From NCBI GenBank assembly GCA_020636005.1, contig JACJYR010000001.1, positions 2,118,001-2,182,000 of the forward strand: DNA of 64,000 nt, written 5' to 3'. Below, piece after piece: positions 34,418 through 43,208 of this stretch (positions are counted from its first letter, which is position 1; each line of letters opens with the position of its first letter). Below the pieces are notes generated by a model. That model was not told where the DNA came from, ran no database searches, and worked only from the letters and a program-made list of their open reading frames with translations. Source of the DNA: Lewinellaceae bacterium (lineage in GTDB: Bacteria; Bacteroidota; Bacteroidia; Chitinophagales; Saprospiraceae). Made by a program: the position numbers and the translations under genes.

Positions 34418-34588
34418 ATAGTTTTGCAGTGCAATCCAACTATCATTCACCAAAACAATTCAACAATGGTTCACTTTATCATAATCAACGACATCAATTT
34501 GGTTTAAAATCCAAGGCCTTAACATCTCACACGGCTGGACTTTTCAACCTATCAAATAAAAAAAGCAGGATTTTGTCCTGCTTTTTTT
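34418..34588 (+). ncRNA. Possible short transcript with terminator (13-codon leader or small RNA)
   Basis: A TAnnTTTG-type box (TAGTTTTG, near 34418) is followed about 140 bases later by a strong hairpin, AGCAGGA/TCCTGCT, flanked by A- and T-runs (34558-34588). Between them is a short frame from 34466, MVHFIIINDINLV. There is no longer gene. The hairpin could equally end transcription coming from the other side. Evidence is positional only. Confidence 0.3.
34558..34588. terminator. Two-way Rho-independent terminator
   Basis: AAAAAAAGCAGGA, a five-base loop, then TCCTGCTTTTTTT: a perfect 13-base stem with A-run before and T-run after, able to stop transcription in either direction. Confidence 0.8.
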
Positions 34589-34708
34589 GTTTCTAAAATT
34601 TTAATGAACTGATTTTCAGACAAATAAACTTTAAAAATTGCAAAAATCAAAAAATATCGATAGTTTTTTTTTATTCTTTCTGAAAATTTTTTGAGTGATC
34701 CTTTGCCA

Positions 34709-34716
34709 TACCTTTG
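34709..34716 (+). promoter_or_regulatory. Bacteroidota-type -7 box TACCTTTG
   Basis: Exact match to TAnnTTTG in a 1.2 kb gene-free stretch, with a TTTG at 34690-34693 as a possible -33 element (spacing of 15 bases, somewhat short). It stands just before the candidate structured RNA ending at 34963. Confidence 0.5.
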
Positions 34717-34719
34717 TTA

Positions 34720-34963
34720 AGAGGTTCATGACACTGTTTCTCTAAAACTAATAAATGGTTTCTCGTTTTTTACGCACCTCCGCAGAAGTTTTTAGCTTTA
34801 AAGATCTTGGCGGCGGTAGTTACAGCTTTTTTTAGGCGCTCCTAAGTTTGGTACAATTACAGTTTCCAAGCAAATGCTCCACCCGCAGGGCTGAGATCTT
34901 TTCTTTCAGATACAGAATTTTAATTAAACCTTTGCCTTATCCACAAGGCAAAGGTTTTCTTTT
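34720..34963 (+). ncRNA. Candidate structured non-coding RNA of about 240 nt
   Basis: No protein frame of note exists here, yet the segment runs from a promoter-like box to a strong terminator (AAACCTTTGCCTT, six-base loop, exact inverse, then TTCTTTT; 34926-34963). Inside it, AAAGATCTTGGC (34800-34811) can pair with GCTGAGATCTTT (34890-34901) to make a 12-base helix including two G-U pairs. A further GCGG/CCGC helix stacks within it, and a TTAGG/CCTAA hairpin lies in the centre (around 34834-34850). A long interrupted stem of this kind recalls 6S-type RNA, but I cannot assign a family. It is not tmRNA (no tag frame) and not the small SRP RNA. Confidence 0.5.
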
Positions 34964-35303
34964 GGCACGGCATGGCTTTGAGAGGATTGTAGCTCTAAAC
35001 TTATGGCACGGCATCAGGTCGAAAAAATTCCGCCCCTAAGTGGAGCTGAAAATCTATCCCGGCCCTATAGGCCAGCAGAGCCTCCCGATCAAAAAAAACA
35101 TTGTTCCGAGCGAGGATAGGCCACCGTCCAACTCTGTTCCTGGAGATGCCGGTTGAGCAAATGGATTACCGGAAGCGACTCCAACGGGGTTGTCCGTTAT
35201 ATATTCCGTGTTGCCAGGCAAGGCACTAACCCGAAAAGAATCTTTTTTGAGTCTTTGAAAGTGAACAGAACGTAGAGGTGGGAAGTATGTGCAGGTAAAA
35301 AAT
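34964..35303. other. Gene-free stretch after the candidate RNA
   Basis: No gene can be supported. TGGCACGGCAT occurs twice (34963-34973 and 35001-35012). On the minus strand a short frame reads like old coding sequence (LLAYRAGIDFQLHLGAEFF) but has no start and meets a stop. Confidence 0.4.
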
Positions 35304-35368
35304 GAAGGCAGTCCCTTTTGAAGTACTTGTTTACTTAAATTAGTGAGAGTAAACGAGGGGCTGCCTTC
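35304..35368 (-). terminator. Terminator of the adenylate cyclase gene
   Basis: GAAGGCAG and CTGCCTTC close a 65-base hairpin with an inner GTTTAC/GTAAAC stem. Read on the minus strand the stem is followed by ATTTTTTA. It lies about 100 bases after the stop codon of the cyclase gene. Confidence 0.65.
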
Positions 35369-35469
35369 AGAAAATAACGCCTATTTCTTTAAACCACTTG
35401 CAATACGGACGGGCTGTTGGAAACGCTGCCTGCGCCGATAAAAATCAAGAAAAAATATTTTCAGGGAGC

Positions 35470-37629
35470 CTATGCTTCTACAAAATACATGTCCATCTCC
35501 CCCTTGTTCTTTGCCCTTATCTTGCCCCGGTGGGTACACCTGAACTTGCTTTTCACCAATTCATAAGTTCTTTGGCTGATGTTGACCCGGTTGGCCTCGC
35601 TGCTTTGCTCCATGCGTGCGGCCACATTGACGGTATCCCCCCAAATATCATAGGCGAATTTCTTTTTTCCTACTACACCGGCCACCACCGGGCCTGTATG
35701 GATGCCTATCCTGCAATAAAACGGGGAGTGTCCGTCCGATTGCTGTGCCCCCCTGAAATTTTCCATGAAGGCCTGCATTTCAATTGCTGCACTGACGACA
35801 ACCTCAGCGTGGATGGTGTTTGGCACGGGCAATCCTGAGGCGCAGAGATAGGCGTCCCCAATGGTCTTTATTTTCTCGATGCCGTACTTGGAAATGATAT
35901 CGTCGAAGGCCTGGAAGCACTTATCCAACTGTGCCACCAAAACTTCGGGGGAAGTCTTTTCGGCGATGGTGGTAAAAGACTGGAAATCAGTGAACAGTAC
36001 AGTCACTGCCTCATAGCTCCTGGCCTTGGCCCTGCCAAACTTTTTCAGTTCCTCGGCGGTTTGTGCCGGCAGGATGTTGAGCAGCAGGTTCTCCGAGCGT
36101 TGCTTTTCGGATCGTATCACCTTGTTGCGGTTGAACAGCACACCGGCAAGCAGCAGCAGCAGTGCCCCCCCTCCCAGGAGTGAGTTGCGGATGGTAGCGG
36201 CATTTTCGAGCTGGGCGTCGCGGAGTCGCAGTTCATGCTGTTGGCGTTCTATCTCAAACTTTTTCTTGTTATCGGTATAAACAGCTTCCCTTCGTTCCAC
36301 CGTTTTTATCCTTTCCTGGTTGAAGCGGGCATAGCGGAGTTCGTCGTACTGCTCCCGGTATTCGTAGGCCAGTTTGTACCGGCCCAGGTTATAATGGATC
36401 CTGGCCAGGTCTTTCAGGGCATTTTGCTGGTACTTCTCGTCGTTTATTTCTTTTGCAATTGCGTAATATTTCTGGGTATAGTCCAATGCTTCTTCATACC
36501 GCTTTTGGCGGCGCCGGACGTCGCTGATTCCATTATAGACTTCAGCTATTCCTTTCTTATTGCCATCTTTTTGCCTAAATTCAAGGGAGCGGAAGAGGTA
36601 TTCTTCGGCCTCTTGCCAGGTTTTGTTGGCGGCACTCAGTTCTTTCCTGGTTTTGTAAAACGAACCCAGGTTCTTGAGGATGTATCCGATATTATTGTAG
36701 ATGTCGCTTTGCCCTTTCACATCACCCAGTTTTTCACGGATCTGCAGCGCTTCCTTTTGCAGGGATATGGCCTCCCCGAACAGGTTGAGCACTGTGTCGC
36801 CCAGTTCGTTGGCTTCCATCCGATCTTCTGCAATGGCATCGTTCAACACGGCCTTGTTGATCAACACGGTGGCAATTTGCCAGTCATTGCCCAACTTCCG
36901 GTGCAGGTCCAGCGACTTCTCAAATGCGTCGTAAGCCTCCTCGAACCTGTCCACTTCTATTTTGATATTGCCGATGATGTTCCAGGCGTTGGCCACACCC
37001 TCTTCGTCTTTGCGTTTTTCTGCGGCTTCCAGGTACTGGAAAATATAATCCAGCGCCTCTATGTAGTTGCCCATCGCCTCGTGCAGGTTGCCGATATTAT
37101 AATACAGGTTCATCATCCTGACCGTATCGCCCAATTCTTCCCGCAGGCGCAGGGATTGCTGATAGTTGGCCAGGGCAGCCGGGTAATCCCCCTGGTTTTC
37201 GTTGACATTGCCGATGTTGTTGTAGAGGGAGGCAACGCCTTTCTTGTCGCCTATTGCCTTGCGGATAGCCAGTGCTTTTTCAAAAAACTGCACCGCGGCA
37301 TCGCTGTTGCCATGTATGTCTTCGACGACGCCCCGAAAGTTCAGCGCATTTCCTTCCCCAATTTTGAAACCCAGTTTCCGGGAAAGCCCCAAAGCTGAAT
37401 CCAGATAGATAACGGCCCGGTCGTGGTCCTCCAGTTTCAACTGCCAGGCCAGTTCGTTGAGCAGGTTTACCTTATTGGAGTCAGGGAGGGCTTTCGACAA
37501 TAATTGAAGCAAGGAGTCTGTCGATGAAATGACTTTCTGCGAAAAAACAGCACCCGGCCACATGCCCAGGGCTGCCGCCATGAGGGCAGCAGCGAAAAAG
37601 CGTATAGCCGGGTGTTTGTTTTTGCTCAA
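35470..37629 (-). CDS. TPR-containing class III adenylate cyclase
   Basis: A 719-residue sensor cyclase. A signal peptide or anchor (about 1-31) is followed by nine or so TPR units (45-430), a charged coiled coil (445-490), a membrane helix (about 493-510, LLGGGALLLLLAGVLF) and a class III cyclase domain (545-719). Catalytic features are intact: the metal Asp in VLFTDFQSFT, the second metal Asp in IKTIGDAYLC, and the substrate-binding and transition-state residues in YDIWGDTVNVAARME. The Lys in EKIKTIGD and Asp in YDIWGD indicate ATP rather than GTP as substrate. The TPR part should sense a periplasmic partner. The product cAMP could act on the cNMP-binding lipase at 24.6 kb. Confidence 0.92.
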   Translation of the reverse strand: MSKNKHPAIRFFAAALMAAALGMWPGAVFSQKVISSTDSLLQLLSKALPDSNKVNLLNELAWQLKLEDHDRAVIYLDSALGLSRKLGFKIGEGNALNFRGVVEDIHGNSDAAVQFFEKALAIRKAIGDKKGVASLYNNIGNVNENQGDYPAALANYQQSLRLREELGDTVRMMNLYYNIGNLHEAMGNYIEALDYIFQYLEAAEKRKDEEGVANAWNIIGNIKIEVDRFEEAYDAFEKSLDLHRKLGNDWQIATVLINKAVLNDAIAEDRMEANELGDTVLNLFGEAISLQKEALQIREKLGDVKGQSDIYNNIGYILKNLGSFYKTRKELSAANKTWQEAEEYLFRSLEFRQKDGNKKGIAEVYNGISDVRRRQKRYEEALDYTQKYYAIAKEINDEKYQQNALKDLARIHYNLGRYKLAYEYREQYDELRYARFNQERIKTVERREAVYTDNKKKFEIERQQHELRLRDAQLENAATIRNSLLGGGALLLLLAGVLFNRNKVIRSEKQRSENLLLNILPAQTAEELKKFGRAKARSYEAVTVLFTDFQSFTTIAEKTSPEVLVAQLDKCFQAFDDIISKYGIEKIKTIGDAYLCASGLPVPNTIHAEVVVSAAIEMQAFMENFRGAQQSDGHSPFYCRIGIHTGPVVAGVVGKKKFAYDIWGDTVNVAARMEQSSEANRVNISQRTYELVKSKFRCTHRGKIRAKNKGEMDMYFVEA

Positions 37630-37739
37630 ATTTTGGTAGCGTTGGTGGTTTCCTGGCAGAATTGACTTGTCCAGGATTAATTAGTGCCAAAAACCGCTTC
37701 TGCCCAGGATGCAGGGAATCAGAGCAATGCCATGACCGA

Positions 37740-38237
37740 TCAATGTTTGTTCTCCGGCAACAGCAGGACGCCGCTTGCCATGAACTTCATTTCTTCTTTT
37801 GGTTCCGTGATGGCATCAATCTCTTCTTTCGACTTGCCTTCATCTTCTGCATAGTGCCGCAGCTCTTCTACCGGCGTGATTTCCCGAAAGGCATAACCCT
37901 CCATGATCACTTCCCGACCAGCGATATCCTTCGGCATGAAGAAGCCGTAGTCTTTGAACTTGACGAACATCTCTTTGCCGCTGGCTTCGTCGGTGATGTT
38001 CATCCAGCAGCCTTTGGCCTGGCAGACGCCTGTCACCTTGCCTTTGACCTTGACGGCCATGGAGTCAACGCCCTGCATCTTGGGCAGCAGGGCAGCGTAT
38101 TCAATGGCACCGTCAGCGGTAATGGCTTCGCCAAAGGACTGCGGTTCGCCGGTTGCCTTGGTTTGGTCGGCAGGCTGTTGGCCACATGCGGTCAACGACG
38201 CAACCGCAACGATCAGGAAAAGAAATTTTTTAAGCAT
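37740..38237 (-). CDS. DUF4920 lipoprotein
   Basis: A 165-residue lipoprotein with lipobox LTAC (Cys18) and a short hydrophilic spacer. The mature domain carries the DUF4920 pattern: VKVKGKVTGVCQAKGCWMNI, then MFVKFKDYGFFMPKDIAG and a GYAFREITPVEELRHYAED tail. The two cysteines and nearby Met in GVCQAKGCWM look like a metal site, as others have noted for this family, but the function is unknown. It stands alone between the cyclase gene and a divergent MORN-caspase gene, with its own promoter-like box upstream. Confidence 0.85.
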   Translation of the reverse strand: MLKKFLFLIVAVASLTACGQQPADQTKATGEPQSFGEAITADGAIEYAALLPKMQGVDSMAVKVKGKVTGVCQAKGCWMNITDEASGKEMFVKFKDYGFFMPKDIAGREVIMEGYAFREITPVEELRHYAEDEGKSKEEIDAITEPKEEMKFMASGVLLLPENKH

Positions 38238-38570
38238 AGCATTCTTAATTTTAATGATCTACTGATTTTCGGTTGGCAAAATTACCAAATCACAACCTCC
38301 AGTTGAAAATTTTGCCTAAAATATTAAAATTGCAAAATAAGTGCGAAGAGATGTGACGTTTATCATCCATGTTATACTAACCTGTTAGGCAAGCCTTTCT
38401 TGATTGTTTAAACCCGAAAAGCTCACGCCCGATTTCAAATCCCTGACATTCCACCGTACCTTAGTTTCTGCGTACCATCGCAATTTTTTTTATCAATTAA
38501 ACATCTCCTGTATAGCTCATCACTACCCTGTCTGACACATCTCATTTCCTGAATTTCAAAACCCGGAACT
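38238..38570. promoter_or_regulatory. Divergent intergenic region with minus-strand TAATTTTG box
   Basis: A 333-base gap between divergent genes. On the minus strand TAATTTTG (38284-38277) fits TAnnTTTG about 40 bases before the DUF4920 start codon, with a TTTTC about 20 bases further upstream. On the plus strand a near match TACCTTAG lies at 38456-38463 for the MORN-caspase gene. No other gene is seen. Confidence 0.4.
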
Positions 38571-40067
38571 ATGAAAAAGTCGTTGCTATTGGTAGCCATG
38601 AGTACGATGCTATCTTTCCCCTTGCTATCCGCCCCGCTTGCCCAGGGCGAATCATCCCTCCTGTTTAACACTGGAAATCACGGCTGCCTCAACGGTGACT
38701 GCTCTGACGGCTATGGCACCTTCCAGTTTCCCAACGGGGACAAATACATCGGTGACTTCCGGCAAGGCCGGCCCAACGGCCGAGGCATCCTCTATTTTGC
38801 CAATGGGAATAAATACCTGGGCGACTGGCAGGACAACTTTCGCCAGGGACAAGGCAAGTTTATCTTTGCCTTGGGCCACGAGTATGAAGGGCAGTTCAAA
38901 AGAAACTATTTCTTTGGCAAAGGAAAAATGGATTACGCCAACGGCGACCGGTACGACGGCGATTGGCAAAACAACAAACCCAACGGCACCGGAACCTACT
39001 ATTTTAAAACGGGCAACCGCTATGAGGGGGAGTTTCAGGAAGGACGGTTCAATGGAAAGGGCACCATGTTTTACAAAGACGCCACAAGGTTCGTTGGGCT
39101 GTGGCGCGACAACCGGAAACACGGGAAAGGTACTTTCTATGACAGGACGGGGAAAGCCAACAGTGGCAACTGGATTGACGGCAGGCCGTTGCTCAACAGC
39201 CTGCCTGCCGGGGAGGATGGTGAAACCATAGTGGTAGAATTACCGGAAGATGCACCCAAAGAACGCACCAATACAATTCCTGCCCAGCCCCTTGGCCAAA
39301 CTACCAATTGGATGCCCAAAACCCCCGTGCGCATCTTTGCCGTAGTGGTGGGCATTGCCAAATACGCACACATGCAGGCGCTGAACTTCACCGACGACGA
39401 TGCTTATCAGGTATTTGCTTTTTTGAAAAGCCCACAAGGCGGCGCCTTGCCCGACAATCAGATTCAGATCCTGGTGGACGATAATGCTACCCACGACAAC
39501 ATCCTGAACGCCATGAAGAATACTTTTTCGCAAGCTGACAGCGATGATGTGGTGCTGTTCTACTTCTCCGGGCATGGCATCAATGGCGCGTTTATCCCCG
39601 TGGACTTCGACGGTTTCCACAACCGCCTTTTCCACGAAGAAATCAGGGGGGTGCTGGATAAATGCCATGCCAAGCACAAGATCGTTTTTGGCGACGCCTG
39701 CCATGCAGGCTCCATGTCTGGCCTTGGCGTACAGGGCGACATGCTGGCAGCCCGCGAACCAGTCCGGCAGATGCTGGAGAAATACTACAAAGCTTTTGAA
39801 AAAAGCACGGGCGGCACTGCCCTGCTCCTTTCCTCCAAGGAGGAGGAGGTTTCCCTGGAGGATTCCGGCCTGCGCTCCGGCGTTTTCAGTCATTTTATGA
39901 TCAAGGGGATGAAAGGGGAGGCGGATAGGGACCGCAACGGCATCATTACCATTGACGAACTGTACAGGTATGTAAGCGTGAACGTGACAAAATACACGGC
40001 AGGGGCACAAACGCCCATTCTTTGTGGAGATTATGACAGGGATACCCCTGTGGGGGTAAGACCGTGA
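38571..40067 (+). CDS. Secreted MORN-repeat caspase-like (C14) protease
   Basis: A 498-residue protein with a signal peptide (about 1-25), six or so MORN repeats (45-200; units such as YIGDFRQGRPNGRGILYFAN and YEGEFQEGRFNGKGTMFY), a linker, and a caspase/metacaspase (peptidase C14) domain (253-490). The catalytic dyad is intact: H335 in YFSGHGING and C377 in GDACHAGSM. A calcium-loop-like DRDRNGIITIDEL follows near residue 455, as in many bacterial C14 domains. Such proteases cut after basic or acidic residues; this one would act outside the cytoplasm. MORN repeats often bind membrane or act as a repeat scaffold. No partner gene is adjacent, and its target is unknown. Confidence 0.9.
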   Translation: MKKSLLLVAMSTMLSFPLLSAPLAQGESSLLFNTGNHGCLNGDCSDGYGTFQFPNGDKYIGDFRQGRPNGRGILYFANGNKYLGDWQDNFRQGQGKFIFALGHEYEGQFKRNYFFGKGKMDYANGDRYDGDWQNNKPNGTGTYYFKTGNRYEGEFQEGRFNGKGTMFYKDATRFVGLWRDNRKHGKGTFYDRTGKANSGNWIDGRPLLNSLPAGEDGETIVVELPEDAPKERTNTIPAQPLGQTTNWMPKTPVRIFAVVVGIAKYAHMQALNFTDDDAYQVFAFLKSPQGGALPDNQIQILVDDNATHDNILNAMKNTFSQADSDDVVLFYFSGHGINGAFIPVDFDGFHNRLFHEEIRGVLDKCHAKHKIVFGDACHAGSMSGLGVQGDMLAAREPVRQMLEKYYKAFEKSTGGTALLLSSKEEEVSLEDSGLRSGVFSHFMIKGMKGEADRDRNGIITIDELYRYVSVNVTKYTAGAQTPILCGDYDRDTPVGVRP

Positions 40068-40104
40068 ATAGAGAATAGAAAGCCTTGTGTGGGCAATGTG
40101 TGCC

Positions 40105-42285
40105 TCATTTTGAAAAAGCCACATAGAAGGTGGCGCCCTCGCCTTCTTTCGATTCCACCCAGATGCGTCCGTCGAGGCGTTTAACTATTTTTTGGCAAAT
40201 GGCAAGGCCGATGCCTGTTCCTTCATAGGCCGCCTGGGTATGGAGGCGGTGGAAGATTTCAAAAACTTTCTCCCGGTATTGATGTGAGATACCGATGCCA
40301 TTGTCCTGCACAAAGATGATATGTTCATCTTCTGATTCTGCAGCCCCTACCCGTATGACAGGCTTGACGTCTGCTTTTTTAAACTTAAGCGAATTCGTCA
40401 ACAGGTTTTGAAAGAGCTGGGTCAGCAATTGGCTTGTTCCTTTCACGGCAGGCAGGTGGTCAACTATCAGGGTAGCTCCTGTTTCGTTAATCCTTACCTG
40501 AAGGTTGGACTGGCAAATGGCCAATACTTCGTTTAGGTTTACCTGCTCAAACTCCTGTTGATGGTTACCTATGGTGGCGTATTTCAAAAGTCCGTCCAGG
40601 AGCGTGTTCATTCTGTCCACCCCTTCTGTAACGTATGAGAAATACTCTCTTTGTTTATCATCAAGGTAGCTGTCGGTCGTCCGCTGGATGATTTGGGTAA
40701 AGGAACTGATCATCCGCAGCGGTTCCTTCAGGTCGTGGCTGGCGATATAGGCAAACTGCTTGAGTTCTTCGTTGGCTTGCCGGAGTTCTTCGTTCTGCCT
40801 GGAAATCTGATCGCTTTTCTGGAGCAGGAGCGCCTTGTATTCATTGTCGTTGGTCAATTGCTCTATCTCCTTCTGTTTTTCCTTGATGGTATGCCGGATT
40901 TCCATGTCGAGAAACTGCCTGTTGCGCTGCACTTTTGCATACTCTTCCTGGATTTCGGCATAGCGCTCCTGGTACTCCAGGGCCTTTTCAAACTGGCCCT
41001 TTGCCTTGAAAACAGTTGACAATAGTTTGAAGCCCCTTATCTCCGCAGCATCGTCCTTCATCGTGCGGGCCGTTTCCACCGCTTTCAAGGTTAGTTCGAT
41101 GGCTTCATCGTATTTCTTTTTATGAAATGCCAGGTTGCCCTGGTTCAGCAGGTTGATTTGAAGGCCGTTCACATCGCCCAGCCGCTGGAAATGTTCTTCG
41201 GCAAACCTGGTATCCTGGATAGCAGCCGAAAAGCAGTGCAATTGAAACTTTGCCCTGCCCATCTGGGCAAAAGTGTAGGCAATCATTTCCTCAAACTTGA
41301 ATTCCTCTGCCAGCACATTGGCCTTTTCAAAAAATTCCAGCGCTGTTTCGGGCTGATCGGTGGAGATGAAAATATTCCCTAGGTTGTTGTAAATGACCAC
41401 CTTTGTCCTGTCCTCCAGCAAATCACCGTGTTCATCCAACACCGACCGGTAGCGGTTGATGGCTTCATCATAGTTGTAAAGATGGGCGTACAACGTGCCT
41501 ATGTTCACCTGTATCTGCACAAAAAGTTCGCGGTAGCCAATGGCCTCGCATTTGTCCAGCGCTTCCAGGAAGAACTGCATCCCGATTTTGTAATTCGACT
41601 TTACCCCGCACACTACGGCGATGTTGCGCAGCGCAAGGATCTCCTTCTCTATGTCACCTGCCGCCCGGCTCAGGCCCAACAACGACTGGCTCATTTCCAG
41701 GGAACGCGTATAGTCTTGTTTTTTGATATACACCTGGGAAAGCTGCAGGTAGATTTCCGACCATAAAGAACCTAACCGGTTCTCGTTCCTGTGCTTCAAA
41801 ATATCCAGGCCTTCCTTCGCCAGTTGCTCGGCCTGGTCCAGGTTGTTCAGCCCAATTTGTACCTGGCATAGCATGGCCAATGAAATGACCGTGTTGTCCA
41901 GGTCGCCTGACGATTTGGCCAGGGCCAGGCTGTCCTTCAGGCAGCTTTCCGCCTTTCTGTAATCCTTGAGGCTGATATAGATCTTACCGCCAATCAGGGG
42001 TATTTCTATATTGGCATGTGGGTCCGGCAAAACGTTGTTCAACCGTTTGGCTTCCGAAAGGTAAAAAAGTGCTTTTTTGAAAAAGGAAGGCTCATTTTGG
42101 TAGCGCCCGTTGGTATTGTAGATCCTGGCAAGCAGTAAGTTTGCCCTGACGAGGCCCTGCGTTTCCGCACCTTCGTTTTGGCCAAATTCAAGGGCTATCT
42201 GGGCAGTGTTGAGCGCTTTTTTGAGCAGGCGGCTGCGGTAGTGGGCCAGCGAATCGCTTAGTAATACTTGAAGTTGTTTGTTCAT
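40105..42285 (-). CDS. TPR-containing sensor histidine kinase without membrane anchor
   Basis: A 726-residue cytosolic kinase. No signal peptide is seen; the start is an all-helical TPR array (about 10-430; typical pairs ALEFFEKANVLAEEFKFEEM and ALEYQERYAEIQEEYAKVQR), then a coiled coil (440-490), HisKA with the phospho-acceptor His in IASHDLKEPLRM, and HATPase with N box (FQNLLTNSLKF), GIGIS and GTGIGLAICQK. The HisKA type is that of phytochrome-like kinases. I chose the ATG at 42285 (MNKQLQVLL); upstream codons appear to be leader. No response regulator is adjacent, so its partner is elsewhere. It ends 38 bases from the MORN-caspase gene (convergent). Confidence 0.9.
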   Translation of the reverse strand: MNKQLQVLLSDSLAHYRSRLLKKALNTAQIALEFGQNEGAETQGLVRANLLLARIYNTNGRYQNEPSFFKKALFYLSEAKRLNNVLPDPHANIEIPLIGGKIYISLKDYRKAESCLKDSLALAKSSGDLDNTVISLAMLCQVQIGLNNLDQAEQLAKEGLDILKHRNENRLGSLWSEIYLQLSQVYIKKQDYTRSLEMSQSLLGLSRAAGDIEKEILALRNIAVVCGVKSNYKIGMQFFLEALDKCEAIGYRELFVQIQVNIGTLYAHLYNYDEAINRYRSVLDEHGDLLEDRTKVVIYNNLGNIFISTDQPETALEFFEKANVLAEEFKFEEMIAYTFAQMGRAKFQLHCFSAAIQDTRFAEEHFQRLGDVNGLQINLLNQGNLAFHKKKYDEAIELTLKAVETARTMKDDAAEIRGFKLLSTVFKAKGQFEKALEYQERYAEIQEEYAKVQRNRQFLDMEIRHTIKEKQKEIEQLTNDNEYKALLLQKSDQISRQNEELRQANEELKQFAYIASHDLKEPLRMISSFTQIIQRTTDSYLDDKQREYFSYVTEGVDRMNTLLDGLLKYATIGNHQQEFEQVNLNEVLAICQSNLQVRINETGATLIVDHLPAVKGTSQLLTQLFQNLLTNSLKFKKADVKPVIRVGAAESEDEHIIFVQDNGIGISHQYREKVFEIFHRLHTQAAYEGTGIGLAICQKIVKRLDGRIWVESKEGEGATFYVAFSK

Positions 42286-42450
42286 CTGAGAGTTTTTGCT
42301 TTCGGTGCGGCTGCACCGATAACTGTTCATTGGAGTTGCTGTGCCTGAAATGTGGTTGCTGGAAAACTGGCTGGAGGGCAAACGCGGGGTCTATTGTCCA
42401 AATAACTTGCCAATGTTCCATACCTTCGCTTTGCAAAATGTTAAATCTGC

Positions 42451-43197
42451 ATGGCTTGGGAAGTTTATATTTTCTTCTTTTTGGTCGCCCTGACCTATTC
42501 TTCTGTAGGTTTCGGAGGCGGCTCCAGCTACCTGGCCATCCTGGCGTTGCTCGATGTCAACTATCTCGTCACCCGCTCCACCGCCCTACTTTGCAATATC
42601 ATGGTGGTGACAAGCGGCGTCTATATTTTCCATAAAAAAGGCCACCTCGACTGGAAGAAAGCCCTCCCGCTGACCCTGGCCAGTGTGCCCCTTGCCTTTG
42701 TAGGGGGTTACCTGCCCTTAAAAGAGCGTTCTTTTTTTTTGCTCCTCGGGGCCACCCTCCTGGTTGCGGCCTTTGTTACCTGGCTGCAACCCCAACTGCA
42801 GGAGCGGGATTTCTGGCATAAAAGAAAACAAGCCAACACCCTGAGCATAGCAATGGGCGGCGGTATTGGCTTTCTTTCCGGCATGGTAGGCATCGGTGGC
42901 GGCATCTTTCTCGCTCCCCTGCTTTACCTCACCCGCTGGTCGGCCCCCAAGACCATTGCCGCCACCTCCAGCCTCTTTATATTGGTCAACTCGATATCCG
43001 GCCTTTGGGGGCAAATGTTGAAACCCGACTTTAAAATGGATTGGCACTTCGCCCTCCCCCTGCTCGCCGTCGTATTTTTGGGCGGGCAGATTGGCTCGCG
43101 CCTGGGTGCGGTGCGGCTGCCACAAATCTGGGTGCGCCGGGCCACCGCCCTGCTCATCCTGTATGTGAGCATCCGGATTTTGATAAAATACCTTTGA
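42451..43197 (+). CDS. TauE/SafE-family sulfite/anion exporter
   Basis: A 248-residue membrane protein with about eight helices. The two family repeats each begin with the glycine-rich motif: GFGGGSSYLAILALL (about 16-30) and GMVGIGGGIFLAPLLYL (about 146-162). TauE/SafE proteins export sulfite, sulfoacetate or similar anions. moaD starts twelve bases downstream, followed by moaE, so the three genes look like one operon. A link to molybdenum-cofactor work may be the handling of sulfite by a molybdo-enzyme such as sulfite oxidase; that is inference, as no such enzyme is in view. Confidence 0.85.
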   Translation: MAWEVYIFFFLVALTYSSVGFGGGSSYLAILALLDVNYLVTRSTALLCNIMVVTSGVYIFHKKGHLDWKKALPLTLASVPLAFVGGYLPLKERSFFLLLGATLLVAAFVTWLQPQLQERDFWHKRKQANTLSIAMGGGIGFLSGMVGIGGGIFLAPLLYLTRWSAPKTIAATSSLFILVNSISGLWGQMLKPDFKMDWHFALPLLAVVFLGGQIGSRLGAVRLPQIWVRRATALLILYVSIRILIKYL

Positions 43198-43208
43198 AAC
43201 CCATTTCT

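Noticed and set aside
34720..34963. tmRNA or SRP RNA.
   Set aside because: No tag-peptide frame or tRNA-like ends for tmRNA; no GGAAGGAAGCA-type loop for SRP RNA.
34848..35039. A 63-codon open frame across the candidate RNA terminator.
   Set aside because: It reads through a strong terminator hairpin and has no recognisable protein character.
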